Source: Streptomyces zaomyceticus (lineage in GTDB: Bacteria; Actinomycetota; Actinomycetes; Streptomycetales; Streptomycetaceae). From it: a stretch of DNA of 64,000 nt. The stretch lies in assembly GCF_014656215.1 (NCBI RefSeq), contig NZ_BNBZ01000026.1, forward strand, positions 1-64,000, given 5' to 3'. Shown in pieces: positions 16,299 through 26,400 of this stretch. The notes under the pieces are model-generated. The model did no database searches, was not told the origin of the DNA, and saw nothing but the letters and a program-made list of their open reading frames with translations. The first letter of the stretch is position 1, and each line of letters starts with the position of its first letter. The translations under genes and the position numbers were made by a program.

Positions 16299-17270
16299 TC
16301 AGGCGTTCGAGCCGGTGAAGTGTTCCCGGACGAGGGCTTCGACGACCGTGAGGTCCTGGACGATCAGGGCGTCGAGCAGGGCGGTGTGCTCCGCGGCGTC
16401 GGCGACGAGCACACCGTGGCGCACGGTGGGGGCGCTGATCAGGGGCCACTGGGAGCGCCGGTGGAGATCGTCGGCGACGGCGAGCAGCTGCTGGTTGCCC
16501 GCGAGGGAGAGGACGGCCCGGTGGAAGGCCCGGTCGGCCTCGGCGTAGTGGGCGCGGTCGCCCCGGGCGGCGGCGGTCGAGGTCGCCTCGGCGAGCGGGC
16601 GGAGCTCGGCCCACCGGGCCGCCGGGACGGTGCGGGCGAGCCGCAGCATGACGGGGACCTCGATGAGTGCGCGGACCTCGGCGAGTTCGGCGAGTTCGCG
16701 CGCGGTGCGCTCGACGACGCGGAAGCCGCGGTTCGGCACGACCTCGACGGCGCCTTCGACGGCGAGGCGCTGCATGGCCTCGCGGACGGGCGTGGCCGAG
16801 ACGCCGAAGCGCTCGCCGAGGGCGGGCGCGGAGTACACCTCGCCGGGGACGAGCTCGCCGCCGACGAGGGCGGCACGGAGGGCGTCGAGGATCTGGCTGC
16901 GGACGGAGTGCCGCACGACCCGGGAGGCGGGGGCGGCGGTTTCGCCGTGGGTGTGCTCGCCGCGGGCGTCCTCGGCCCGTCGGACCGGGGCGGTGCCGAA
17001 GCTGCCGGTGGCCGGGTCGGTGCCGAAGGCGCCGGTGGCGGGGGCGGTGCCGAAGGCGCCGGTGGCCGGGGGCCGCTCGGCGCCACGGGTCCGGTGGGCG
17101 CCGCGGACCGGATCGCCGTCGCCGTCGTCGGCGCGTGCCGGGCCGTCGATGGGCCCGGGATCCCGCGGCGGGGACCCCGCGCCACGGGCCTGCTCCGGGA
17201 CGCGGGCGGCGTCGCCGAACGGCGGGGACGGCCTCTCCGTCGCCCGCTCGCGCGCTGCGCCCTGCTCCAC
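16299..17270 (-). CDS. GntR/FadR-type transcriptional regulator with long N-terminal extension
   Basis: 323 residues. A winged helix (about 121-185: SQILDALRAALVGGELVPGE, then FGVSATPVREAMQRLAVEG) precedes an FCD ligand-binding domain with the AHYAEADRAFHRAVLSLAGN signature (about 241-260). FCD regulators usually bind organic acids through metal. Family members are about 220-240 residues long, and this one has about 105 additional N-terminal residues of Pro/Gly/Ala-rich sequence. That part includes three copies of a nine-residue unit ATG(A/S)FGT(A/D)P. The start GTG 17270 is backed by a strong GGAGG ribosome binding site, so the extension is probably translated. No target operon is adjacent. 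Confidence 0.85.
   Translation of the reverse strand: MEQGAARERATERPSPPFGDAARVPEQARGAGSPPRDPGPIDGPARADDGDGDPVRGAHRTRGAERPPATGAFGTAPATGAFGTDPATGSFGTAPVRRAEDARGEHTHGETAAPASRVVRHSVRSQILDALRAALVGGELVPGEVYSAPALGERFGVSATPVREAMQRLAVEGAVEVVPNRGFRVVERTARELAELAEVRALIEVPVMLRLARTVPAARWAELRPLAEATSTAAARGDRAHYAEADRAFHRAVLSLAGNQQLLAVADDLHRRSQWPLISAPTVRHGVLVADAAEHTALLDALIVQDLTVVEALVREHFTGSNA
16987..17067. repeat. Three 27-bp tandem repeats in the GntR gene
   Basis: Units at 16987-17013, 17014-17040 and 17041-17067 differ at only a few positions and encode the nine-residue unit in the N-terminal extension. 27 bp is three times 9, the period of the other arrays in the window. Confidence 0.9.
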
Positions 17271-17420
17271 CCGGGTCCTCCTGCGGCCTTGTGCCGGGCC
17301 CGGCTCGCATCACCCGGGTCCTCTGTGCACCATAGGCGAACACACCGACATCAAAGGTGCCGGGGCCGCCCCCTCCGTGGCGGCCGTCGGCCCGGTGGTG
17401 AGAGGCGACCCCGAATCGGG

Positions 17421-17437
17421 TAAGGTAAGGCTAACCT
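17421..17437. promoter_or_regulatory. DmdR/IdeR-type iron box upstream of the FhuF-like gene
   Basis: TAAGGTAAGGCTAACCT matches the actinobacterial iron-box core AGGTTAGGCTAACCT at 14 of 15 positions. It is 27 bp before the start, where a bound repressor would block transcription when iron is plentiful. Binding is inferred from the known consensus. Confidence 0.8.
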
Positions 17438-17464
17438 GCCAACGATCGCGATTCGGTGGTCCGC

Positions 17465-18331
17465 ATGACCGTCCCCGCCCTGTTGCCCGCCCTCCCGACC
17501 TCGCCCGTCGCGGCCTCCTACGCCCGGCTCGCCGAGGTCTTCCCCCATCTGCGGATAGAGGAACACGTCCGGGACGAGCGGCTGCCGCGCGGCGCGGGCT
17601 GGGTCGGCGCGGACGAACTCGCGGCCGGCGGCCCCGACCTCGACGCCTTCCTCGCCTGGGACAACGCACAGGTGCTGCGCGACTACGGCGCCCAGGCCCG
17701 CCCCGACGTCGTCGCCAGCTTCGGACTCCACCGCTACGCCTGGCCCGCCTGCCTCCTCGTCACCGTCCCCTGGTTCCTCGACCGCAGGGTGCCCCGGCTG
17801 CCCGCGGGGAACGTGTCCTTCCAGCGCGCCCTCGGACGGATGGCCGTCCGGGTGGAGGAGTTCGCCTGCCTGCCGGGCGACCCCGCCGCCGCGCTGCCCG
17901 GCGCCCGGGTCGTCGCCGACGAGGAGGCCCTGCGGGCCGAGGTGCGCGCCTCGCTCGCCGAGCACTTCGAGGCGATCCTCGACGGTTTCGGCTCCCGGAT
18001 GAGGCGCGGCCGCCGCGCCCTGTGGGGGATGGCCACGGACGAGATCGTCGAGGGCCTCTGGTACATCGGCGCCCTGCTCGGCGAGGAGCGCCGGGCGATG
18101 GACGAGCTCGATCTCCTCATGCCGGGCACCGCGAAGCCGTACAAGCCGTACGCGGGCGCGGCGGGCTTCCGCGAACTGCCCGGCGCCGAGGGGCCGGACG
18201 GGGCTCCGCGTGCCACGCGCGACCGGGCGACCTGCTGCTTCTTCTACACGCTGCGCCCCGAGGACACCTGCATCACGTGTCCGCGCACCTGCGATGCCGA
18301 GCGGGTCCGCCGGCTGGCCACGGCCGCCTGA
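17465..18331 (+). CDS. FhuF-like ferric siderophore reductase, 2Fe-2S protein
   Basis: 288 residues from ATG 17465; GTG 17456 is in frame as well and neither has a good ribosome binding site. The C-terminal cysteine motif C257-C258-x10-C269-x2-C272, followed by C276, is the FhuF-type [2Fe-2S] pattern. These cytoplasmic proteins reduce ferric siderophores to free iron. The middle region (about 100-230) is helical and typical of the family. An iron box lies just upstream, which supports iron-starvation expression. It is a single gene, with a strong hairpin downstream and a GntR gene divergent upstream. Confidence 0.88.
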   Translation: MTVPALLPALPTSPVAASYARLAEVFPHLRIEEHVRDERLPRGAGWVGADELAAGGPDLDAFLAWDNAQVLRDYGAQARPDVVASFGLHRYAWPACLLVTVPWFLDRRVPRLPAGNVSFQRALGRMAVRVEEFACLPGDPAAALPGARVVADEEALRAEVRASLAEHFEAILDGFGSRMRRGRRALWGMATDEIVEGLWYIGALLGEERRAMDELDLLMPGTAKPYKPYAGAAGFRELPGAEGPDGAPRATRDRATCCFFYTLRPEDTCITCPRTCDAERVRRLATAA

Positions 18332-18344
18332 GGCTCCCGAGTGA

Positions 18345-18370
18345 TTACGCCACCCGGACGGGTGGCGTAA
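18345..18370. terminator. Terminator hairpin after the FhuF-like gene
   Basis: A perfect 12-bp stem, TTACGCCACCCG and CGGGTGGCGTAA, with a GA centre starts 13 bp after the stop codon. Confidence 0.75.
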
Positions 18371-18535
18371 ATCGAACTCGATTCCCTTTCCCTGCAAGGG
18401 TGTTCGACCAGATCGCACCTATTCGTATGTCGTGGCGACCCGATGGCGTGCTCTTGCCCGGAAACCCCTTGAGCGCCCCACGGGGTCGGCCAGTATGGGC
18501 CGCCAAACGCCCTACTGCGATGCAAGGGACACCGC

Positions 18536-19660
18536 ATGAGACTGACCGACATATCGCTGGACTGGCTGCTTCCGGGCGGCGTGATGGTGGCCGGAGTCCT
18601 GACGGCGGTGGCGGTGCTCGCGCGCGGGAAGCGCGCCGGTGACCAGGCCGCGGCCGAGGACTCCTGGGAACGCAGCGAGGAGCGCCGCAGACGGAAGGAA
18701 GCCGTCTACGGCACCGCTTCCTACGTCCTCCTCTTCTGCTGTGCCGCGGTCGCCGCGGCGCTCTCCTTCCACGGCCTCGTCGGCTTCGGCCGGCAGAACC
18801 TCAACCTCACCGGGGGCTGGGAGTACCTCGTCCCCTTCGGCCTCGACGGCGCCGCCATGTTCTGCTCGGTGCTCGCGGTCCGCGAGGCCAGCCACGGAGA
18901 CGCGGCCCTCGGCTCGCGGCTGCTCGTCTGGCTGTTCGCGGGCGCGGCGGCCTGGTTCAACTGGGTGCACGCACCGCGCGGGCTCGGCCACGACGGCGCC
19001 CCGCAGTTCTTCGCGGGCATGTCCCTCTCGGCCGCGGTCCTCTTCGACCGGGCGCTCAAGCAGACCCGCAGGGCCGCGCTGCGCGAGCAGGGCCTGGTGC
19101 CCCGCCCGCTGCCGCAGATCCGGATCGTCCGGTGGATGCGGGCGCCCCGGGAGACCTTCGCTGCCTGGTCGCTGATGCTCCTGGAGGGCGTACGGACCCT
19201 GGACGAGGCCGTCGACGAGGTGCGCGAGGACCGGCGGGAGAAGGAGCAGAACCGCATCCGGCGGCGCGACCAGGTCAAGCTCGACCGGGCGCGGCTCAAG
19301 GCGATCAACCGCCAGCACCGGGCCTTCGGGCTCGGCAGGGGCGGCGGGCGTCAGGTCGAGATGGCCGCGCTCAACGCCACGGCGGGTTCCGGTCCGGGCC
19401 CGGGTTCGGGGTCCGGCACCGGAGCGGGTTCGGGTTCCGCCACGGCGTCCGTGCAGGCCGCCGTCGCGGAACCCGCCATAGCGGACCCGGGACAACTGCC
19501 GCTTCGACCCCGGCCCTCCCTCCAAGCCGTAAGGGGTCGTGACAGCCACACGGGCGACTCCCGGACGGTGGACCTCACCGCGGAGGACGACACCCAGACG
19601 CTGCCCCGTCTCGACTCCCTGGAGCGCAAGCTCAAGGATCTGGAGCAGCAGTTCGGCTGA
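18536..19660 (+). CDS. DUF2637 domain membrane protein
   Basis: 374 residues with about four membrane segments in the first half (about 11-30, 62-82, 100-118 and 127-145). Features include LFCCAAVAAALSFHGLVGF and GAAAWFNWVHAPRG, which are typical of DUF2637, a family also found among SpdB-like proteins of Streptomyces plasmids. The second half is cytoplasmic: a charged coiled-coil-like stretch (REDRREKEQNRIRRRDQ), a Gly/Ser linker rich in GSG repeats and a final amphipathic helix. AAGGGA lies 7 bases before ATG. No plasmid transfer genes are near, so it is likely a chromosomal copy of unknown role. Confidence 0.8.
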   Translation: MRLTDISLDWLLPGGVMVAGVLTAVAVLARGKRAGDQAAAEDSWERSEERRRRKEAVYGTASYVLLFCCAAVAAALSFHGLVGFGRQNLNLTGGWEYLVPFGLDGAAMFCSVLAVREASHGDAALGSRLLVWLFAGAAAWFNWVHAPRGLGHDGAPQFFAGMSLSAAVLFDRALKQTRRAALREQGLVPRPLPQIRIVRWMRAPRETFAAWSLMLLEGVRTLDEAVDEVREDRREKEQNRIRRRDQVKLDRARLKAINRQHRAFGLGRGGGRQVEMAALNATAGSGPGPGSGSGTGAGSGSATASVQAAVAEPAIADPGQLPLRPRPSLQAVRGRDSHTGDSRTVDLTAEDDTQTLPRLDSLERKLKDLEQQFG

Positions 19661-19683
19661 GCACGTCTCCGTCCACCCCACAC

Positions 19684-19714
19684 CGGCGGGGCCGCCTCTC
19701 AGGCGGCCCCGCCG
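19684..19714. terminator. Bidirectional terminator between the DUF2637 and ATPase genes
   Basis: A perfect 13-bp stem, CGGCGGGGCCGCC and GGCGGCCCCGCCG, around TCTCA lies between convergent genes and overlaps the last codons of the minus-strand gene. Confidence 0.85.
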
Positions 19715-20103
19715 TTCAGTTCGAACCACACCACCTTGCCCACCCCGAGGTCCTCGACCCCCCAGGAGTCGGCCAGGGCCTCGACGAGGATCAGCCCCCT
19801 GCCGTGCGTACCGTCGTCGGCGGGCGGTACGTGCGGCGGCGCGAGGCCGGGGACGAAGTCGCGGACCTCGACTCTCAGCTGCTCGGGCACGACCGTCGCG
19901 GTGACGACGGCCCCGTGCCCGGTGTGGACGAGGGCGTTGGTCACCAGCTCGCTGGTGAGCAGCTCCGCCACGTCGGAGGCGCCCGGCCCGCCCCACTTCC
20001 GCAGCAGGTCACGCAAGGCGTGCCGCACCTCCGGCACCGCGGTGAGATCCGCGCCTCCCACCTTTCTGAGCAGTTGAGTCGGCTGTCCTGCCTCCCCGGC
20101 CAT
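19699..20103 (-). CDS. ATP-binding protein, anti-sigma-factor-like HATPase
   Basis: 134 residues with a GHKL ATPase fold: the N box is LLTSELVTNALVHTG and the G box region GTHGRGLILVEALADSWGV, as in SpoIIAB/RsbW-like serine kinases of Streptomyces. These bind sigma or anti-anti-sigma factors, or other partners. The start at 20103 (with GTGGGGG upstream) was chosen because earlier in-frame ATGs at 20148 and GTG 20169 would add a tail not normal for this family. No sigma factor gene is next to it. Confidence 0.8.
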   Translation of the reverse strand: MAGEAGQPTQLLRKVGGADLTAVPEVRHALRDLLRKWGGPGASDVAELLTSELVTNALVHTGHGAVVTATVVPEQLRVEVRDFVPGLAPPHVPPADDGTHGRGLILVEALADSWGVEDLGVGKVVWFELNGGAA

Positions 20104-20173
20104 ATCCCCCACCCACAGATCGCGTCGAACAGGCTCACGGGGATGCATGCCCCGCCAAAACGTCCGCATTCCC

Positions 20174-21916
20174 TCAGAGTCGGGGCACGTTGCGCAGATT
20201 GGAACGGGCCATCTGCACCATCCGGCCCACTCCCCCGTCCAGGACGATCTTGCTGGCGGAGAGGGCGAAGCCGGTCACCATGTCGGCGCTGATCCTCGGC
20301 GGGATGGACAGCGCGTTCGGGTCGGTGACGACGTCCACCAGGACCGGACCCTTGTGCTTGAAGGCCTCCTTGAGCGCGCCGGTGAGCTGCTTGGGCTTCT
20401 CCACCCGGATGCCGTGGGCCCCGGCGGCACGGGCGACGGCCGCGAAGTCCGGGTTCCTGTTCGTCGTTCCGTACGAGGGAATTCCGGACACCAGCATCTC
20501 CAGCTCGACCATGCCGAGCGAGGAGTTGTCGAAGACGATCACCTTCACCGGCAGGTCGTACTGCACGAGGGTGAGGAAGTCGCCCATCAGCATGGAGAAT
20601 CCGCCGTCGCCGGAGAGCGAGACCACCTGCCGGTTCCGGTCGGTGAACTGCGCTCCGATGGCCTGCGGCAGCGCGTTCGCCATCGAACCGTGGCTGAACG
20701 AACCGATGATCCTGCGCCGCCCGTTGGGGGTGAGGTAGCGGGCCGCCCACACATTGCACATCCCGGTGTCCACGGTGAACACGGCGTCGTCGTCGGCCAG
20801 CTCGTCGATCACGGAGGCGACGTACTCGGGATGGATGGGGACGTGCTTCTCGACCTTGCGGGTGTACGCCTTGACGACACCTTCGAGCGCGTCGGCGTGC
20901 TTCTTCAGCATCTTGTCGAGGAAGCGGCGGTCGTTCTTGGCGCGCACCCGGGGGACGACACAGCGCAGGGTCTCCCGGACGTCGCCCCAGACGGCGAGAT
21001 CGAGCCGGGAACGGCGGCCGAGGTGCTCGGGCCGTACGTCCACCTGCACGATCTTGACGTCGTCCGGAAGGAAGGCGTTGTACGGGAAGTCGGTGCCGAG
21101 CAGGATCAGCAGATCGCACTCGTGGGTGGCCTCGTAGGCGGCGCCGTACCCGAGCAGCCCGCTCATGCCGACGTCGTACGGGTTGTCGTACTGGATCCAC
21201 TCCTTGCCGCGCAGGGCGTGGCCGACCGGTGCCTTGATCCGCTCGGCGAACTGCATCACCTCGGCGTGCGCGCCGGCCGTGCCGCTGCCGCAGAAGAGCG
21301 TCACCCGGTCGGCCGCGTCGATCATCCCGACCAGCGCGTCGATCTCGGCGTCCCCCGGGCGGACGGTCGGCCGCGAGGTGACCAGCGCGGTCTCCACCGC
21401 CTTCTCCGGGGCCGGCTGGGAGGCGATGTCGCCGGGCAGCGAGACCACACTGACGCCGCGGCGGCCGACGGCGTGCTGGATCGCGGTGTGGAGCAGCCGG
21501 GGCATCTGCCGGGGGTTGGAGATGAGCTCGCTGTAGTGGCTGCACTCGCGGAACAACTGGTCGGGGTGGGTCTCCTGGAAGTAGCCGAGGCCGATCTCGC
21601 TCGACGGGATGTGCGAGGCGAGGGCCAGGACCGGGGCCATCGAACGGTGGGCGTCGTACAGGCCGTTGATCAGGTGGAGGTTGCCCGGTCCGCAGGAGCC
21701 CGCGCAGGCGGCGAGCCCGCCGGTGATCTGGGCCTCGGCGCCGGCGGCGAAGGCCGCGGTCTCCTCGTGCCGCACCTGGATCCAGTCGATCGCGCGGGTA
21801 CGGCGGATCGCGTCGACGACCGGGTTGAGGCTGTCACCGACGACGCCGTACAGGCGCCGGACCCCCGCGCGGACGAGGATGTCGACGAACTGTTCCGCCA
21901 CGTTCTGTTTGGCCAT
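20174..21916 (-). CDS. Pyruvate dehydrogenase (quinone)/pyruvate oxidase-like TPP enzyme
   Basis: 580 residues with the three-domain layout of thiamine-diphosphate oxidases. The N-terminal pyrimidine-binding domain has the HEETAAFAAGAEA glutamate (about 50-62). The central domain would hold FAD. The C-terminal domain has the TPP motif GDGGFSMLMGDF ending in VIVFDNSSLG (about 425-455). It fits PoxB/YdaP, which decarboxylates pyruvate to acetate and CO2 and gives electrons to the quinone pool. Other members of the superfamily cannot be excluded. It reads leftward and follows the PP2C gene by 27 bp, so they may form an operon. Confidence 0.88.
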   Translation of the reverse strand: MAKQNVAEQFVDILVRAGVRRLYGVVGDSLNPVVDAIRRTRAIDWIQVRHEETAAFAAGAEAQITGGLAACAGSCGPGNLHLINGLYDAHRSMAPVLALASHIPSSEIGLGYFQETHPDQLFRECSHYSELISNPRQMPRLLHTAIQHAVGRRGVSVVSLPGDIASQPAPEKAVETALVTSRPTVRPGDAEIDALVGMIDAADRVTLFCGSGTAGAHAEVMQFAERIKAPVGHALRGKEWIQYDNPYDVGMSGLLGYGAAYEATHECDLLILLGTDFPYNAFLPDDVKIVQVDVRPEHLGRRSRLDLAVWGDVRETLRCVVPRVRAKNDRRFLDKMLKKHADALEGVVKAYTRKVEKHVPIHPEYVASVIDELADDDAVFTVDTGMCNVWAARYLTPNGRRRIIGSFSHGSMANALPQAIGAQFTDRNRQVVSLSGDGGFSMLMGDFLTLVQYDLPVKVIVFDNSSLGMVELEMLVSGIPSYGTTNRNPDFAAVARAAGAHGIRVEKPKQLTGALKEAFKHKGPVLVDVVTDPNALSIPPRISADMVTGFALSASKIVLDGGVGRMVQMARSNLRNVPRL

Positions 21917-21943
21917 GGCTCCATCAACACATGACCCGCCGGG

Positions 21944-23359
21944 TTACGCCTCCCAGACGCCCACCCCCGTACGGTCGTCGGCGTAACCGGTCACCCTCAG
22001 CTGGGTGTCGGCGAGGAACGCGGCCAGACCGGGCGCCTCGGCGTCGGCCCAGCGGGCGGCGAGCTCGCGGGCGAGGGCGGGTTCGCCGCGCATCGGCTCG
22101 GCGAGACCGGGCGAGGCGAGGAGCAGGGTGTCGCCGGGTCGGGCGACGGAGGCACGGAAGCGGAACGGCTCGGCGGGCGGCGGCACGGGCTCCTCGACCA
22201 GCGGCCCGGGAGCGGTCGTGATGCCGAGGTCCATGGTGAGCCGGTCGCCCTCCTCGGTCTCGGCGGCGGCCGCCCCGGGGGGCGGCGGGGAGCCGAAGCC
22301 GAGTACGGGGGCGCCGGTGACGGCTGCCTGTTCCGGCAGAAGCGGTTCGATGTCCTGCCAGGAGCCGTCACGGAGCCGGAACAGGCCGCCGGCGCCGATG
22401 CCGAAGAAGACCCGGGTGCGGCACTCGGGGTCGGCGGGGACGAGCAGGCAGCGGAGGGTCGCGGTGTACTCGTCGGAGGCGAGGCCCCGTTCCGCCGCGC
22501 GGGCCCTGAGCTTGCCGTAGGTGCGGTCGGTGAGCCGGTGGAGTCCCGACTTGAGGTCGCCGCGGCGGCCGGACCTGATGTCCTCGGAGAGCCGGGCGTG
22601 ACTGCGGCAGACGGCCTCGGCGATCCACTGGCAGGCGTCGGAGGCGGCGAGATGGGCGTCCTCGGCGGCGCGGGACCCGGCGGCGACGGCGACGAGGACG
22701 AGCGCGGTCTCGTCGTGGCCGAAGCGGGCGGTCAGCAGGGCGTCGCGCCGGGGCTCGCCCCGGTAGCGGGCGGAGTCCCCGCGGACGGAGGCGGCCCGCA
22801 GGGTGCAGGTGCCGTAGCGGGCCCCGTCGAGCACGGTGTCGGAGACGAGTTCGCCGAGCTCTCCGGGGCGGGCGACGGGGAGCGCGGTCGGCTCCGCCTC
22901 GTAGGTGGGCGGCCGGCTCCCGACGTAGCCGGTCCTGGGCCGGGGCACGGACACCTCGACGGTGAGGTCGGGCCCGGGGCCGGTCTCGGGCTCCGCCTCG
23001 TCGGCGAGCCGGGGCTCCGGCTCCCCGGGGTCCCGCTCCGGGGGCACCGTCACCTGGACGGTGGGCGCCTCGACGGGCGGTGCGACCGGCGGAGGCGGGG
23101 GCGGGGGTGGGACGGAGAAGGTCCGAGGCCCCTCCGGGGGCGTCTCCCAGGGGGCCGTGCCGGGGCCGGGGACACCGGGCGGGCTCGCCGGAGGCGGAGG
23201 CGGCGGGGGTGCCGGGTCCCGTGCCGGTGGGCCCGTCGTGGCCCGTGCCGCCGTCGTGAAGTGGTCGTCGAGGGTGTCACCCGACTCCGCCGGGGCCGTG
23301 TCCGGCGCCGAGTCGTCGTAGAGCTTGTCCCACCAGTTGTCGTCCCCCTGCTGAGTCAT
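21944..23359 (-). CDS. PP2C-like protein phosphatase with proline-rich N-terminus
   Basis: 471 residues. The first 100 are low complexity, with proline runs (PPPPPPPASPPG, PPPPPPPPVAPP). The second half is a PP2C-2 type domain: GTCTLRAASVRGDSARYRGE (about 185-204), ALVLVAVAAGS and RPGDTLLLASPGLAEPM. Several of the classic metal-binding aspartates are not evident at their usual positions, so activity is uncertain. It probably reverses Ser/Thr phosphorylation. Gene context gives no kinase. The start ATG at 23359 has a weak AAGG only. Confidence 0.65.
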   Translation of the reverse strand: MTQQGDDNWWDKLYDDSAPDTAPAESGDTLDDHFTTAARATTGPPARDPAPPPPPPPASPPGVPGPGTAPWETPPEGPRTFSVPPPPPPPPVAPPVEAPTVQVTVPPERDPGEPEPRLADEAEPETGPGPDLTVEVSVPRPRTGYVGSRPPTYEAEPTALPVARPGELGELVSDTVLDGARYGTCTLRAASVRGDSARYRGEPRRDALLTARFGHDETALVLVAVAAGSRAAEDAHLAASDACQWIAEAVCRSHARLSEDIRSGRRGDLKSGLHRLTDRTYGKLRARAAERGLASDEYTATLRCLLVPADPECRTRVFFGIGAGGLFRLRDGSWQDIEPLLPEQAAVTGAPVLGFGSPPPPGAAAAETEEGDRLTMDLGITTAPGPLVEEPVPPPAEPFRFRASVARPGDTLLLASPGLAEPMRGEPALARELAARWADAEAPGLAAFLADTQLRVTGYADDRTGVGVWEA

Positions 23360-23427
23360 GCCCTTATTGTCCACCGCGCAGGGCGCCCGAAAACGGGACA
23401 TCAGGAAAACCGCTGCTGCAAATGGGT

Positions 23428-23475
23428 GGTCCGCCGGGCGGCCCCACCCCCCACGGGAAGGACGCCCGGCGGACC
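23428..23475. terminator. Terminator of the subtilase gene
   Basis: A perfect 13-bp stem, GGTCCGCCGGGCG and CGCCCGGCGGACC, with a 22-base loop begins 8 bp after the stop codon of the gene at 23483. Confidence 0.8.
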
Positions 23476-23482
23476 GGCGTGA

Positions 23483-26400
23483 TCAGCGCACGTCGTAGGC
23501 GCGGACCACGGTCTGGGTGACGGAGTTGCCGTTGGCGTCCGTCAGTTCGGTCTTCAGGGTGACGGGCTTTCCGGTCGCGCCCGCGTGGTTCACGGTCGCG
23601 GTCCAGTCGCCGCCCTGCTGAGAGACCCGCGCTTCGGTCCAGGTCGTACCCCCGTCGTAGGAGTACGAGAGCTTGGCCGAGGTGAGCGCTGCGGGGGTGT
23701 AGCCCGCGTGACCCGTCGCGGTGAGGCCGATGTGCTGGCCGTCGGTCGCGGCGAGGGTCTTGAGACCGTCCTCCGGAAGGTCGTACCGGGGGAAGAGAAT
23801 CGGGATGCCCTGAGAATAGACGCTCTCGTCAAGCTTGGAGGTGAATTTCCACACCGAGTTGACGGAAGTGGAGCGCGCCCACACCTTGCTGCCGATCTTC
23901 ATGGTGTTCTGTTCGAGGGTGTACGTCCCGGCTTCGGCCGGTACCTCGAAGACTCCGAACGGCCAGCCGGTCCGCCCCAGGAGCTCCCCGTCGCGGCTCA
24001 GGCTCAGGCTGCCTATGTCGCCGAAGGAGCCGGGCTCGGCGTGGTGGGTGCCGTCGCCCCACATGGCGTCGGCGAAGCCGATCAGGTTGCCCTGGCGCTC
24101 GGAGACGAGGACCGGCCTCCCCTCGGCGTCGCGCGGGGCGGTGGGGGCGATGACGCCGTCGTACCAGGCCTCGGTGCGCTTCTCGCCGGGCTTGTACGTG
24201 TGCGCGGTACCGATCATCAGCTCGCCGAAGGGGAAGCTGCTGCCGACCGACTCGGCCCAGGCGGTGTCGCCGGTCGTGTAGTACTCGGTACGGCTGCCCG
24301 GTGCCGGGACGGTCTCCAGGGAGCCGAAGGCGACGCGGGTGCCGTTGGGCCGGTGGGCGTCCGCGAAGTACAGGAAGTCGGTGGCGATGCCGGCCGAGCC
24401 GAAGCGGGCGTCCTTGCGGCCGAGCCGGTCGTCCCGGACGCGGTAGGTCTTCTCGTCGCGGACGGGGCCGGACTCGGGGAAGGCCAGGCTGTACGAGTAC
24501 GGGCTCTTCGCGGTGGCCTTCCAGTCGAGCGTGACCTCACCGGCGGCCAGCCTGGCGCGCAGGGCCGTCGCCTCGCCGGACGGGACGGAGAGGACGGGCA
24601 GACCGAGGCCGGTGAACGAGCCGCCGGGGTACCAGCGTTCGGGGGTCGTGTGGTGGACGATCACGGCGACGGCGCCGGCGGCCTTGGCGTCCCGGGCGAG
24701 GGCGCCCGCACCGGTGGAGTCGTCGGGCAGCCGGACGAGGGCGACACGGCCCTGGACTCCGGCGGCCTTCAGCTCCTGCGGGGTGCCGGTCCCGGCGTCG
24801 ACGAGCCGGGCGGAGCCGGTGCCGTCGAGGTTGTCGGAGCCGGTGGAGGCGGTGAGTGGGTGCAGGGTCAGGCCGTCCGTGGTGCGCAGCGAGGTGATCT
24901 GCGGGGCCGCGGTGCGCCAGTAGCTGCCGAACTCGAAGTCGCCCTCGTCCGCGGCGCCTTCGACCGAGGCGTAGTAGTGACGGATGGTGCGCGGTCCGGC
25001 GGCGGTGCCGGCGTGCATCCAGGCGTCGTCCCAGGAGCGGGCGAACGCGAGGGTGGCTCCCCGGAGTTCGGAGGCCTTGTCGGTCCTGACCGACAGCTTG
25101 TGGGCCTTGCGGGCGTCGAGGACGACCGTGGTGTCCTTCTTCAGCTCCAGCTGCGGGCGGCCGAGGTAGCTGAGCGAGTCGTTCAGCCGGGCGCTCTCGC
25201 CCGCATCGGGAGTGGCGACGAAGGAGGAGAGGAAGTAGCTGCCGGGGCGCAGACGGTAGACCTGGTCGGCGGCGCCGTCATTGAAGCGGCGCTCCCCACT
25301 GGCGTCGTCGGTGCCGATGACGTCGAGGGAGCTGGCGCCGGAGGCCGGGTCGCCCTGACGGTCGATCAGCTTGACCCGCAGGGTGACGGTCTCGGGCTCG
25401 ACGTAGAGGGAGAACGGGGTGGAGACGTGGACGCCGCCCTTGCCGGTGGCGATCACCCGGCCGGTGACGTCGCCGTACTGGGCGCGTTCCAGGCGGGCCG
25501 TGGGGTCGAGCTCGAGCGGGACCCGGACGGTGGCGCCCGCGGGGACGGTGACGGAGCGCTTCCCGAGGCGGGCGACCGAACTGCGCACACGGGAACCGTC
25601 GTTGCCGGTGACCTTCTCGACGGCCAGGTCCAGGGTGACCGGGGCGCCGGAGGTGTTGGTGTACGGGACGGAGACCGTGGTGCGGTCGGAGCCGTCCTGC
25701 GGCCAGTTGTAGGTGCCGCCCTGGACGGCGGGCGAGCCGAGGACCGTCTGGTCGATCGCGGCCTTGACGTCGAGCCGGCCGCCGCCGACCTCGCGGACGT
25801 CGCCGGGGACGGAGCTCTCGGCGGAGGCGACCAGCGCGGCCTTGACCTGCTGGGCGGTCCAGTCGGGGTGGCGCTGCTTCACGATGGCGGCGGCGCCCGC
25901 GACGTGCGGGGTGGCCATCGACGTACCGGACATGGACCGGTACGCGTACACGCCCCGGCCGCCGGCGGCGGCGGCGGAGATGCCGACGCCGGGCGCGGCT
26001 ATCTCGGGCTTCAGGGTGTGGTTGACGATCGTCGGGCCGCGGCTGGAGAAGTACGCGGTGGAGTCGTCGCGGTCGGTGGCGCCGACGGTGAGCACGCCGG
26101 GCGCGCAGCCGGGCGAGGAGACCGTGTTGAGGGTCGGGCCGGAGTTTCCGGCGGCGATGACGAAGAGCGTGCCCTCGTTCCGGGCGAGTTCCTCGGCCGC
26201 GACGCTCATGGGGTCGGTGCAGTCGGTGGGGACGGGGCTGCCGAGGCTCATCGAGACGACGTCGGCGCCCTGCGCGACGGCCCACTCCATCCCCGCGATG
26301 ATCCAGGAGGCGGCGCCGGATCCGGAGTCGTTGAGGACCTTGCCGTTGAGGAGGGACGCGCCGGGCGCGACGCCCTTCTTCCTGCCGTCGCTCGCGGCGC

